From Adiantum capillus-veneris (lineage: Eukaryota; Streptophyta; Polypodiopsida; Polypodiales; Pteridaceae), in the NCBI GenBank assembly GCA_014529385.2, contig CM043963.1, positions 64,283,469-64,347,468 of the forward strand: 64,000 nucleotides of DNA, written 5' to 3'. Under the pieces are notes generated by a model. The model was not told the origin of the DNA and did no database searches. It saw nothing but the letters and a program-made list of their open reading frames with translations. The position numbers and the translations under genes are program-made. This document shows positions 41,201-51,480 of this stretch, in pieces (the first letter of the stretch is position 1; the number at the start of each line of letters is the position of its first letter).

Positions 41201-42158
41201 TGACATGTTGATTGCAAGTGCTAACATGCAGGACATCAAAGACCTAAAAGAGGAGCTATCCAAATCTTTTTCAATGAAAGATTTAGGTGCTGCAAAGAGG
41301 ATACTTGGTATGAAAATATCAAGGGACAGGACAAAGAAGACAATAAAGCTATCTCAAGAAGATTACATCAAGAAGGTACTAGAAAGGTTTGCAATGCAAA
41401 ATGAAAAACCAGTTTCTACACCTTTGGCTGGTCATTTTAAACTAACGAAGGATATGTGTCCAAAGACACAAGAGGAGATAGCCTATATGTCTAAAGTTCC
41501 ATATGCTGCAGCGGTAGGTTCTCTAATGTATGCTATGGTCTGGACAAGGCCAGATGTTGCATATGAAGTGGGAGTTGTGAGTAGGTTCATGGACAACCCA
41601 GGTAAAGAGCATTGGCAAGCTGTGAAGTGGATACTTAGGTATCTAAAAGGGACAACAACAAATGCTTTGTATTTTGGAGGAACTGATATTTTTCTAGAAG
41701 GGTATGCTGATGCAGATATGGGCGCAGGTGACAAAGATACTCGAAGGAGCACTACTGGCTATGTGTTCACGGTTGGAGGCACAGCAGTAAGCTGGGCTTC
41801 AAAGCTGCAGAAAGTGGTTTCACTTTCTACCACGGAAGCAGAGTATGTAGCAATGACAGAGGCAAGCAAAGAAATTCTGTGGCTCCAAAGATTCTTAGAA
41901 GAGCTTGGATTCAAACAAGACAATTGTGTGTTGTACAGTGATAGCCAAAGCGCTATCTATCTTGCGAAGAACTCAGCCTTTAATTCAAGGACAAAGCACA
42001 TTGAGGTGAGATATCACTTCATACGCACTCTTTTGGAAGAGGGACAGCTAAAGCTAGGAAAGGTGCATACAAGTGAAAATCCTGCAGACATGTTTACAAA
42101 GGTGGTCAACAAGGAGAAGTTGAGCTTTTGCTCATCTTCAATCGGCATTCAAGGATAA
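38274..42158 (+). CDS. C4 copia gag-pol polyprotein (1,294 aa)
   Basis: The first ATG in frame is 38274 (MAEEGKLKIEKFNG); an upstream GTG is not a likely plant start. Domains by residue: gag (UBN2-like) 1-200; zinc knuckle CWNCGKKGHVKKDC 234-247; protease VDSGA with Asp291; GAG-pre-integrase VWHYQLGHMS; integrase with Asp481 (VHSDVWGP) and Asp544 (RSDNGGEY); RT with YVDD 974-977; RNase H with YSDSQSA and the end NPADMFTKVV. At residue 580, exactly 35 residues after Asp544, Lys (AAA) replaces the catalytic Glu in NGISKRMNRT. In TAFPHGD, Pro894 replaces the usual Leu. Both the Lys and the neighbouring Ile are explained by G-to-A changes. The ORF length is normal, so protein could be made, but integration should fail. 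Confidence 0.95.
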   Translation: MAEEGKLKIEKFNGKNYQHWKMQIEDYLYQKDLYLPIGGLAKKPATMADEAWIVLDRKALGTIRLSLASTVAFNVSEMKTTEDLMKSLDDFYEKPSASNKVFLMKRLFNLKMVENGSVAEHLNDFNTNISQLRSMKINFDDEVRALLILSSLPDSWDSLVMAVSNSISGTNTLKFDDVVGVLLREEMRRRSTGESSSAALSVETRGRLKERFKNQKGRDRSRRSKSCTKSVLECWNCGKKGHVKKDCWSKKKKDTESQDNKPTSEANVAGKVEQDALILSLDNVSNSWIVDSGASFHETPHKQHFQDYTKGNFGYVYLGDDEACEIVGKGTVSVKTANGNEWKLKDVRHVPSLRKNLISTGQLDDECHNIAFGNKRWKISKGSLVVAKGEKVGTLYLCTVSTQPSPCAATTEVDSAVWHYQLGHMSAKGMQILQTKKLLPGLKEVDLEFCEDCVYGKQKRVKFQKSGNEKKFNKLELVHSDVWGPASTPSLGGSLYYVTFIDDATRKTWVYVMKNKSDVFSIFQRWKAFVENETGTKVKCLRSDNGGEYCIQAFESFCASNGIRRQRTTPRTPQKNGISKRMNRTIMERARSMRLHAGLPLELWAEAVSTSVYLINRSPSTALDGGVPEEAWTGKPVNYAFLKVFGCEAFMHIDRSLRSKLDAKSKKCFFIGYGEGDFGYRLWNLEDGKILRSRDVIFNEQNMYKDYLERKQTKETGDEYMELEDGEDSRTANGDNVQQRQPNEEPQPIPRRSTRASRPLERFVPSFNHLLISDSGEPESYEEAMQHESKEEWMKSMQVEMDSLHRNQTWELVELPKGKRALQNKWVYKLKEEEGGKKRYKSRLVVKGFSQKKGIDFNEIFSPVVKMNSIRLVLSLVVAHDLNLEQMDVNTAFPHGDLEEEIYMLQPKGYEVKGKEKMVCRLKKSLYGLKKASRQWYLKFDRWMLDHGFTRCNSDHCVYTENLGDGKFIILMLYVDDMLIASANMQDIKDLKEELSKSFSMKDLGAAKRILGMKISRDRTKKTIKLSQEDYIKKVLERFAMQNEKPVSTPLAGHFKLTKDMCPKTQEEIAYMSKVPYAAAVGSLMYAMVWTRPDVAYEVGVVSRFMDNPGKEHWQAVKWILRYLKGTTTNALYFGGTDIFLEGYADADMGAGDKDTRRSTTGYVFTVGGTAVSWASKLQKVVSLSTTEAEYVAMTEASKEILWLQRFLEELGFKQDNCVLYSDSQSAIYLAKNSAFNSRTKHIEVRYHFIRTLLEEGQLKLGKVHTSENPADMFTKVVNKEKLSFCSSSIGIQG

Positions 42159-42206
42159 GAAGCCAAAATGGAAAGCAGTCACAGGTTTGGTTTGGAGATC
42201 AGTCTC

Positions 42207-42218
42207 CAAGTGGGAGAT
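42207..42218 (+). promoter_or_regulatory. C4 polypurine tract
   Basis: AAGTGGGAGA immediately before the 3' LTR; the core AAGTGGGAG is shared with C3. Confidence 0.9.
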
Positions 42219-43051
42219 TGTTAAGTATGGAGCCTGATTTACCCTTGTAATTTTCTATGGTAAAAGCGCACATTTGTAAGGCCCCCATTATGAGGAGAAG
42301 CCATCGTGCATGAAGGAAAATCACTCACCGGAAACCAAAATTTTCACGGACAAGAATCAGGGGCAACTTTAGAGGTCTCGGGGGCGGAGGCCCCCGAGAC
42401 TTTTTTTTTCGTTGGAATATTCCTTTTCGCTGGAATATTATGGCCGGACGGCGGCCGGAAAGTGGTCGGAAAACAACTGGTTTGTTGGCCGGTGGCCGGT
42501 AGTCAATGGCCGATGGCCGGTGGTCGGAAGTCAATGGCGGGTGGCCAGTGGTCGGAAGTCAATGGCTGGTGGCCGGTGGCCGAATTCAATGGCCGGTGGC
42601 CGAATTCAAAAGCGGACTTGTCTTCTCAAGGGCGGCCACACATGGGCGGATTGGAGGGTCCGATTTGGATTTATTCGCACAAGGGCGGCTACACATGGCT
42701 GTCTCTCATAAGAGAGGGCAGCCCTTTTGGCCTATAAAAGGAGGCCATTTCTACACACATTTCATAGTGTGAAGTTGATGCAACAAGGTGAGTGTGAGGT
42801 GGTGAGAGTGAAGCAAGGCGGGAGCTCTATCAAGGGTTTAATCCCTTTGTAAACTACTTCTTCTTTTGAAGTGCTAAAGCCATTGAGTGGCTGCTTTCCC
42901 GTGTACGTAGCCCACATTGGGTGAACCACGTATATCGTGTGTACTCTCTCTCTCTCTCTCTCTACTCTATAATCTCTTGTGTGTGAAATCTATCTCTCTC
43001 CATTAAGTAATCTACTCAAAAATCTATATAGCTACGTCTTATTTCCTAACA
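42219..43051 (+). repeat. C4 3' LTR (833 bp)
   Basis: Matches the 5' LTR; has one extra GGTGGCCGAATTCAAT-type unit near 42570-42607 and a longer CT run. Confidence 0.97.
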
Positions 43052-43056
43052 ATTTT

Positions 43057-44602
43057 TGAGTCTAACATAGATTTCATGGCCTAGTAGGACTAACGGGGGG
43101 ATCTGGGGAAAATTGGTTCGGGAAGTCCGGGTATAGATATCCAAAGTAGGTTAAAACCACCTCATTTCCACTTGCAGCCTTTGTAGAGAGATCTCTTTGA
43201 CCTCTTTCGTGCGTCTTTTTCAGAGTCCACACTTGCCCGTTTTGAGCGTTCTCTCACACAAGACATGAGGAGTAACTTCTTTACTCGTCAATGATCCATT
43301 TTGTATGGCCTTTCTATATCATCAGTTGACCATTTGGCAGGGGTTGAGGGGGTCCCCACTAGAAAAAGCTAGGTTTTTGGCAAATGCCACAATTCCGATC
43401 TGACTCCACAGATAGCTTGCCGAGGTCCATATACAATGTATATGATTGGTTTAGTGAAATCAATCAAGCAAAGCCCTCGAAAAGCAGAAAACGACTCGAA
43501 GGCTACAAAGCGTCAAAATCGACATACGGGGTCAAAGTGACTCCAAATGGGCCAGAATTGGACAGGTTGCTTCACGACTATGTTGCGAACAAGTCCAAAG
43601 CCTCAAAGTTGACTGACTAACTCAACAGACAGTGTAGTCACAGAAAACTGTGATTTCAGAGTCAAGAAAGCACAAAGTGGTGCCAGCATGACCAAACTTG
43701 ACCAAATTCAATTTAGGACTCGTTTTAGGTGTATAGAATGTGTCTAGGTCAAAATTTGTAAGCTTTGCAAAAAATTTATCACTGTTGTAAATAATCGTGA
43801 TTATTTACTTTTGCATCATTTTTGCTGGGAAATGGTCACAACACCTCACCTATCATGTGTACACACCTCTTACATTCCAAAAATCAAGTATGAGCCAAAA
43901 TGAGCACCTATAACTTGGAAAATTGCCAGAAAACGCAAAGAAGTCTTTGCAAGCCAATTTTTGGGTTATGAACAACTTTTCTTGATCCAAATCACGTCAT
44001 ATCTCATACAGAGGGTCTATACAATGCGTAGAACCAAATTGTACCAAAAAATGCTAATTTTGGTAGAAAAGTTAATAATCGCGATTATTTACTTTCTAGC
44101 CAAACTGGGGGAGTTTTAATATTTTGCCATCATACATCCAAAGCACATGATGTGTTAATCCCACTAGCCAAGTTTGAACCAATCTGGAGCTCAAAATCTC
44201 AAATTTCCTTTATATCTACTGTTTCAGAGACCTAAAGCCGAAATCTGGTACCATTTTCATCCTATGTATCCAAATGAACCCATATTTCACTCAGAGTATG
44301 TATTTGGTATATACTTCAAGCCTATGAAGCCAAAATTGCAGTAAGTTGAAAAAAATACTCAGTCGTAAATAATCGCGATTATTTACTTTCGTTGCAAATA
44401 ATTGCGATTATTTACTTTGGTTGCAAATATTTGTTTTGACTTTAAAGTTTTGTTCCTTGCATGTTTTTATGCATCTTTGCTTATACAAAAATTGATTTGA
44501 AGTAAATTGAACCAAAATTGTCAGCATTTTAGACTAAAGGACATTTCAGAGAAAATTTCGACAAATCTGCTAACTTTGCACTCTATTCACTGAAAAGGAG
44601 CC
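43057..44602 (+). other. G4 leader with repeated palindromes
   Basis: About 1.5 kb without a credible ORF before the G4 ORF. It contains four copies of an AATAATCGCGATTATT-type palindrome (43788-44414). The G4 5' LTR is not found upstream; it was lost or lies under the C4/G3 junction. Confidence 0.5.
43788..44414. repeat. Four TAAATAATCGCGATTATTTA palindromes
   Basis: Copies at 43788-43807 (with CGTG), 44073-44091, 44366-44385 and 44396-44414 (with TGCG). Each is a near-perfect 18-20 bp palindrome centred on TCGCGA or a one-base variant and followed by CTTT. A related TTAATAATTGTGATT occurs at about 48654. Confidence 0.9.
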
Positions 44603-46060
44603 ATGCAAGCAGCAGAGAAAGTCAAGAAAACGCTCAACCAGAAGGAGAAGTCACATGAACTACCCGCATATCAATTGGATCCAAAATCAGTCAAAGCCGC
44701 CAAAGCAGCTTATATCTCCAAAGAACACTTAGAAGAGCATCATACCATAGTCTTCACTGAAAGATTCAAGAGTGAAGAGGGATATCAGGTGGAGTTGCAG
44801 CTCTTACTAAAGAAAGTATATGATGTAGCCGCAAAGCTAGAGACCAAAGAAGCTAACCGCAGGCTGAGACTCGGAGACTTTTATGAACAGGAGCCTTGCA
44901 GAGTGGGTTTTCAGAAAGCTTACGAGCTATTATCCACAATTAAAGAAGATGGAACTGCACATATCATTGACCCCCAAGAAAACAAGGTCGAAGTAGTGAT
45001 AACTAAAGAAATCATGGCAGAGGCACTCAGACTGCCCACAGAAAGAATTATCATGAGAGCAAGGGACAAGAAAACAGCAGGAACTTTTACCAAAGAGACC
45101 GCCGCAGTCACCTTTGTAGATTTGATTCACAAACAAGTGGAAGAGCTAGCCCGGTTATACCATCAGCACTTCCACTTCTTGGCAAAAGGCCACCAAGGTA
45201 CACTATGCCAAATCACGCGGTTGCCACCACTTTTACTCAAGTTCTCAAGTCGACAACCAGGCAACCGGTGGACCACGCCCAGTAGATCCTGAACACTCTG
45301 AAGGCCACCAAGAAAGAAGGTAAAATCACTTATTTGGGTGCACCAGAAGTCTTGACAAGAATGGCGTATCATGCCATCGGCATGGCTGACAACCTACCAC
45401 CTTTGGATATTGGCAGCACAACCATCTTTGAGAGCTACAAGATCAGCAAAAAGAGTCTACAGATCTGATGAAGAGTCGACCGAAAGCTCGCCAGAAAGAC
45501 ACAGCAGTGAGAGCTCAAACAACGAAGAAAGGAGACAACGAATTGAAGAGATGAAAAGAAAAGCCGTGCCGACCATCAAGAAGAGCCAGTGCAAAAGCAA
45601 GCTTGCTTCGAAAGAGAAAAACACGGCTATCAGCACAGCCGACAAGCACAAGGAAAGGAGCCAGAGAAACTTAGAGGCCCAAGGACAAAGCATCACCACA
45701 AGAAAAGAGGCTGAAGACCCCACAAAAGCTTAAGAAAAAATGTACCAAGAAACAGAAGCCCTCAAGCTGAAAGAAGCCCAAGAAGAGGCAAGGAAGGCAA
45801 AAGAGGTAGAGGAACAGAGACAAGCCGAGGAAGCGGCCAGGGAAGAGGCACACCAAGAACAAGGCAATGAGTCTCCCCCACCCACTTCAAACAGCAAGAC
45901 CATCCTATGCCAAGCCCACCACCATCACTTGCAGGAAAAGAAGCCGAGCCTGAGAAAGAGAAAGCTGCCGAAGCTACGTAAGAGCCTGAACATCAAAAGG
46001 CAGATGAATCTACACAAAAGGCTACAACTACACAAGAGCAGCAACAACATAAAGAATTAG
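44603..46060 (+). pseudogene. G4 ORF, N-terminal part (plant retroelement domain)
   Basis: Begins MQAAEKVKKTLNQKEK and is open to 45292. Then a frame change leads to a +1 continuation (TTFTQVLKSTTRQPVDHA, AYHAIGMADNLPPLDI), then 45371-45733 and 45740-46060 in further frames. The segment RLGDFYEQEPCRVGFQKAYE, IKEDG, VVITKEIMAEALRLP resembles the plant-specific 'putative plant transposon protein' domain often found in gypsy-related elements. A Lys/Glu/Ala helix (KEAQEEARKAKEVEEQRQ) follows. There is no RT or integrase. It could be a gag-like protein of a non-autonomous element. Identification is by pattern only. Confidence 0.55.
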
Positions 46061-46361
46061 AGCCCGAAAAGGAAGTGAGTCCTGCACCAAGAGAGACCAC
46101 AAATGTGCAAACACCCTCTACTTCCACGCAACAAGAAACAGCCGAGGCATCCACAAGGCCTTAGGATGACAAGGACAAAGAAGATCAACCCTCTACCTCC
46201 ACGCAAGAAGAACCAAGAGCCACGACACAGCCAAAAGACACACATGAGGCTGCAGGCACATCATCCCAAATAGCAAGACAAGAGGATTGGCAGTCCAATG
46301 GTGAGGTAATACTGTAAGTTAACAAATATGCAAGGCAGATGCAAGAAATGACAGAGAGACT

Positions 46362-48048
46362 TTGCTCAGCAGCACAAAGGCCAAAGAACTCGAGATGGTG
46401 ATTGACGCTCTCCAAGGAGAGTTAGAAGATAGAATGAATGTCATCACCGATCTTCAGAGGCAAGTGCAGGAACTGAAGGCCGAAGCTGAACAACACCAGC
46501 TAGCCAGAGATAGGCATCAGAAAGAGATGGAAGAGCTAGGTGATTTGCTCACAAAGTTATCAGATGCTTGCAAAGTGAAAGACAAACAACTGACAGAAGT
46601 TACAAACGAGCTTCTGACAACAACACTGTCACCTCAAAAATTCAAGTGCAATTGGATGTTGCAAATGCTTCTTTGGAACACTCCGAACTAAGAATCAATG
46701 ATCATGCAATCTTCTTACGGCAAATAAGAGAAAATACAGCCGTAGCCTTGATCAAAGGAACAATTGAAGTGTACAAGGCCTTATAGAAGAAAAAAAAGGA
46801 CCTAGAGCTGGAGTTAAAGCTGTAACAATCTCAGCGCAGAGACCTGGCTTTGATGCGGGTTTAGAGAGAAGAAGAGCTCCTAAAGGAAATAGCCGAGCTC
46901 AAAAGAGTTAATCAGCTCCTGAGAGAAGGAAAGCCGGAGACGCAGGAAGAGGTAGGCCCTTTAGAGCAGCCACAATTAGATATACCCTCGGTCTCATTTG
47001 CTGAATTGGAGACACAGTCCACAGCCGAGCCGAGTGGTGAAGATGATTTTTAGATTAACATTACAGATGCAGATACGGTGCCCATGGTCCAGCTATCAAA
47101 AGCTGAAGAAGATGCACTGAAGGAAAAGATCACGCAAGAAGTGGATGAGCAATGGAAAGACGTGATGGATTGGGAGTTGAGAGTTCTGCACTCTGTCAAC
47201 ATCACTCAACTCACTCCCAATTAGATCAATGCGCAATGGCATTAGCAATCCTGCCATACCCCTTGATAAAGGTGGAGTTACTCCAAGTAAAAGAAAGGTT
47301 GTACACAGATATGCAAGTAGATGTCGCAGATTAAGACCACCCAAAGTGGAGGTTGAGCTGTTGAACAAGAATCCGAGGTATTTGATTTTGTTCACAAGAG
47401 CACGTGCAGCCTTGCAAAGAGATCCCACTTTTTGTCCTATACCCAGAGTAAGGACTTGGTAAGATCATGAGGCATTGACAAAGAAAAGGCCAACCTGGCT
47501 AAACTACCCAAGACTGCCAGCCCTAGAGCAAGCACAAGGCACAAAAGAATACATGGTGAAAACCCTAACGGGCGCCATGTCTTTCTTCAAGAGTCTACCG
47601 GATCTTTCCTTTGCAATGCTGTATAAGATATGCCGAATGCTGCTCACTTGTATTGAAGGTTTTCATGAGCCAGAGCAAGCAGGCACCTCGTGGATGTCAT
47701 TCCTCAAGGGAAATAAAGGGTTATGCTACGATCTCAGTGGTCAGCCCTCCGAAGAAGTCCTCTATGGCTTCTACACCTGGTGTATGTTCTTACCATCACA
47801 TAATATGTTGGCGTTTGAGGAAGCTTTCTACACTGGATTCTTCACTTGGTGAACAAAAATATTTGCACTAGTGATCAGCAACCTCACATCCCGGTTCATA
47901 GGCTACTCAGCGGTGGAGCTGAAGAACAGAGTGACCATGAAATTTCTACAACTGCCAGATAAAGAAAGGAAAATCAAATACCAAAAGGCATTGAATGCAC
48001 TTAAAGATCGACTCGCCAGCCGGCCGCCGCCAGCCCAAAGACTATTTT
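46362..48048 (+). pseudogene. G4 ORF, coiled-coil and C-terminal part
   Basis: 46362-46691 reads a strong heptad pattern (LEMVIDALQGELEDRMNVI, DLQRQVQELKAEAEQHQL). It continues with stops to KEEIAELKRVNQLLREGK and, after more breaks, VDEQWKDVMDWELRVLHS and 47475-47852 (WLNYPRLPALEQAQGTKEY, GAMSFFKSLPDLSFAMLYK). The last block, VELKNRVTMKFLQLPDKERK, ends at 48048 with TAG, ~35 bp before the PPT. No catalytic domain is recognised. The same order, plant retroelement domain then coiled coil, occurs after pol in G5. Confidence 0.55.
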
Positions 48049-48082
48049 AGCCCATAAAGCTGTGTCAAGGGATGACACAAGC

Positions 48083-48096
48083 AAGGAGGGGGGGAA
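48083..48096 (+). promoter_or_regulatory. G4 polypurine tract
   Basis: AAGGAGGGGGGGAA directly before a TGTTAGC LTR start; marks the 3' end of G4 and its plus orientation. Confidence 0.8.
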
Positions 48097-48441
48097 TGTT
48101 AGCAACAAGCTAACACGGATACCATTTTTCGGAGTTCTCTTTGTAAAACACTTATTATTTTGATAAATCGAGAATATTGTAACTCCTATTTTCTCAGATA
48201 ACCTCTGTAATTAATGAGCCGGGGCTACAAGCTTCCAGATTGTATCAACCTGTCATTACCCAGCTTTGATAGAACTCCAGATTATTAGTTTTGACCACCC
48301 AAAAACTTTGGCTAAGGTATAAAAGCCAATTTTTGCAAGTTTTTTATAAGTTTTTGGATAATGAAATACACAGCGTGAGCTAATGGCGCTCACTCCTCTC
48401 CTTCTCACGCTTTCTACTCCCTCCCCGATTGTCACATTGCA
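48097..48441 (+). repeat. G4 LTR (about 345 bp, end approximate)
   Basis: TGTTAGCAACAAGCTAACAC, with an internal inverted repeat at its start, TATAAAA at 48318, and a probable end CACATTGCA. The end matches the probable LTR end CACATTGCA in the arms of the 60568-62699 palindrome. What follows looks like leader, not unrelated flank. Confidence 0.6.
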
Positions 48442-49554
48442 GTCGTGTTTGTTGCATTGCAACCGCAGGTAAGAGCTCTACGCATTGACGCAAGCAGTTC
48501 ATAGTAATTTGTAGCTTTTGGCATCGCCTTTCATCATAACTAGGAATTTACAAGTTCAAATAAAAAACTAAGCATAGGCGGGGTATTGGGGCATCATTGC
48601 TAAGCATTAGATGCATTCTGGGTTGAAAATGACTAGGTCAAAAATCCACTGCTGTTAATAATTGTGATTTTGGAACTTGACCTAAAGTGGGTTTGAAACC
48701 ATAGGCATGTGTGCTTAGGTCTTATAGACTTGTCCTAGAAGTTTCGTTACATTTGGATGTCATTTGATGCTGTAACGGATGTGATTTGCTTGCCGATGAG
48801 CGATTCGCTTTTGGTGATTTCAGTCACTTGAGTGTAGCTTGAGTTAGATGCGAGTTGTTAGTTGTTTTTCGAGAGCTTGACACCCTCTTGTAGCATCTAT
48901 GCACTAGTCAAATCAGCTTCGTCCCATGGTTTGACAAATTAATTGTGATTCTCGCTAATACTGAAATAAGATAGGATGGTGAGGTTAGACATGCGCCCCA
49001 CATTTGACCTAGGTGTAAACTAAGTGTGAACTTGGGAGGTATGTGCACCACACCGAATTTGGTGTGAACTCGGTGTGAACTAAGTGTGAGCTTGGTGTGA
49101 ACTTGGGAGAGTATGCACACCACACCAAATTTAGTGCGAACTCAATGTGAACTCAATGTGAACTAGATGTGAGCTTGGCCGTGATGCGGTGATCTAAAAA
49201 CGTACTATACACATACCTTTCAATGGATGCATGATAGCTTAGCAGTTTGAGTCAATTCCAAGGAGGAGAGGGTAGCGGGTACAAGCCCCATAACCAGAAA
49301 AGTGGGAATCTTTTGCATTCCCTAGGCAAATCCAACGGTCACAATCAATCGATGATCGTGAGCCATTGATCCCACCTCCCAAAAGGAGGTGTCAATTAGT
49401 GACAAGGATGGCAGCCTACACTTTAATCGATAGTAATGGAAGATGGGCTAATATCTAAGCATCGTATGCCTCTCTTAAGAAATTTGATGACATATCTCTA
49501 TCTAAGAGCTCTCTAGCATAGAAGAACTACTGAGAAGTGTCCACCCAACGATAG
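48442..49554 (+). other. Leader-like DNA after the G4 LTR
   Basis: Starts with GAGCTCTACGCATTGACGCA, close to the downstream sequence of the palindrome arms (CTCTCCGCGTCGACGCAAGC). Contains TTAATAATTGTGATT (about 48654) like the 43.8-44.4 kb palindromes, and a GTGTGAACT repeat field. It ends at the C2 insertion and resumes at 54560. Either the LTR is longer than stated or two elements share this LTR. Confidence 0.45.
49012..49178. repeat. GTGTGAACT-type degenerate tandem repeat
   Basis: About ten units of (G/A)GTGTGAACT(C/T/A) mixed with two GCACACCACACC blocks; the larger period is about 60-70 bp. Non-coding. Confidence 0.75.
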
Positions 49555-49782
49555 TGTTGGAATTAGGGTTGCAGGAAAACACATACAGCTTGGAGAAGAC
49601 GAAGGAAGCTCAAGGCACACAATCCAGAGAGTATTACTTAGTGTGCAATGGAAAGATAGATAGCCCTAGAGTGAATGGGCATATATATAATGCATGGGGG
49701 AAAAAATCTCCTAAAGAGAGAAAAAATTTCCAGGCGGTCCTAGTGTGTTGACACACATCACTACCACATGTATATGGTAGCA
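49555..49782 (-). repeat. C2 3' LTR (228 bp)
   Basis: TGTTGGAATT to ATGGTAGCA; followed by AATTCCCCTT, the complement of a purine tract. Confidence 0.95.
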
Positions 49783-51480
49783 AATTCCCCTTGGAGTGAT
49801 GCAGTGAGCGAGAGCTGGCACATGAGTAAAGGGAAGTGCCATGCCCTGAGGACATGGTCAGTCCACAAAGGGGAGTAAGCCCAAAGCTTTGCGAAAAGCT
49901 TCAAACTTCTCACAAGACAATGCCTTTGTGAAAGATTTGCAAGGTAGTCCTGTGTTGGCACATAAGCCAAGTTGATCTCTCCTGCTGCGAGCCTCTCCCT
50001 GACATAGTGGTAATGCACCTCAATGTGCTTTGTGCGAGCATGAAAAATTGGGTTCCTCGCAACTGCCAATGCGTTCTGACTGTCAGTGTATATAGTGTTG
50101 GCAGTGTCCTGTCCAACACCTAAATCAGTCATAAGCCATCTGAGCCATACACACTCAACCATAGCTATGAAGATTTCTCTGTACTTAGCCTCACAATCTA
50201 AAGTGGCCACAATAGATTGCTTATTGCTCAACCATGATATACATGAACTGCCAAGCATGAAACAAAAACCACTTGTGGACACTGGCGTGTCAAAACAACC
50301 AACCCAATTTGAGTCTGAAAAAGCATGTAAGTCTTGCAACAATGCTCCCCGCTTGGGATAAAACAAGCCAAGATGTAAAGTGCCACTCAAGTAGCAGAAA
50401 ATACTCTTGACAGCTTGCCAATGCTTAGACCCTGGGCTATGCATTAATCTTTTGACCTGTGAGATTGCAAACTAAATATACAGCCTCTTGTTGCATACAT
50501 AAATGAGGCAGCCAACAACACTTTGGTAAAGAGTGACATCAGCAAGATTGCCAACATCAAGTAGACTCAACTTCAAACTTGTTTCTATGGGAGTGGCAAT
50601 AGGTTTGCAATCCTCAAGTCCAAACTTACATAGCAATGTCTCTATTTAACTTTTCTGACACAAGGCAATACCACCATCACATTGCTTAAACTATATGCCC
50701 AAGTAATGATGCAACAACCCCAAATCTTTCATCTTGAAAGTAGCATTCAGATCAGCCTTAAATTCAGCAATATGTGTCTCATTGGGACCAGTGATCAGTA
50801 AATCATCCACATAAAGAACAACAATGAGAAGTACATCGCCCTCACGCTTGACATACAATGTGCTTTTTGTTGGATTGTTACAAAAGCCTCGTTTGACCAA
50901 ATGAGTGTCAGCTTTCTCATACCAAACACGAGGAGATTGCTTCAACCCATACAAAGCCTTCTTACATTTGCACACTTTGTCCTCTTGTCCTTTCTCGACA
51001 AAACCACGAGGCTGTGTTACATAAACTTCCTCAAATATGTCACCATTCAAGAAATTAGAAATGACTGGCTGATGTACATCCCAACCAAAATGAGCTGCCA
51101 ATGCACATAGAAAACGAATAGTAGTCACACGAAAAGCGGGAGCAAAACTTTCTTCATAATCTATGCCTTTTTTTTGCACATAGCCTTTTGCAACAAGTTG
51201 AGCTTTATGGCGATCAACCTCACCGTCCGGATTGCATTTCAATTTGTAAACCCACTTTGTACCAATGGCCTTTTTTCCAGGAGGAAAATCACATAAAGTC
51301 CATGTGTCATTTTCTATAAGTGTATCATATTCTGATTGCAGCTAGACACAGCGAAAGCATAACAGTCTGATGCATAAGATGCATGGCGAGATACTGAACG
51401 GGTACGACTAGACAAAGGTACTGCATCCAATTTACTGTCATGCAATGTATGCACAAGCCATTTTGGCATACCTCTAGCCT
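49783..51480 (-). pseudogene. C2 reverse transcriptase and RNase H
   Basis: RT block 51242-50691: LVAKGYVQKKGIDYEESF, SNFLNGDIFEEVYVTQP, ALYGLKQSPRVWYEKAD, VVLYVDDLLITGPNE (YVDD intact). A stop region follows near 50640. RNase H block 50444-49783: HWQAVKSIFCYLSGTLHL, STSGFCFMLGSSCISW, YTDSQNALAVARNPIFHART, KHIEVHYHYVRERLAAGE, YVPTQDYLANLSQ. The AFLNGD Ala-Phe pair reads SNFLNGD and a short deletion is visible there. Degenerate copy. Confidence 0.88.

Larger units (their letters stand above)
37397..43051 (+). mobile_element. C4: complete Ty1/copia element with intact ORF
   Basis: LTRs of 804 and 833 bp (TGTTAAGTATGG to TTCCTAACA), tRNA-Met PBS, a single 1,294-codon ORF, PPT, and perfect 5-bp TSD ATTTT (37392-37396, 43052-43056). 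LTRs differ by scattered substitutions, a ~24-bp repeat-unit indel and CT-repeat length, i.e. a few percent by eye. It is the best-preserved element here, yet its integrase lacks the catalytic Glu. Confidence 0.97.

Noticed and set aside
43384-43620. 78-codon plus-strand ORF in the G4 leader
   Set aside because: No conserved motif and no second copy; its surroundings are non-coding leader.
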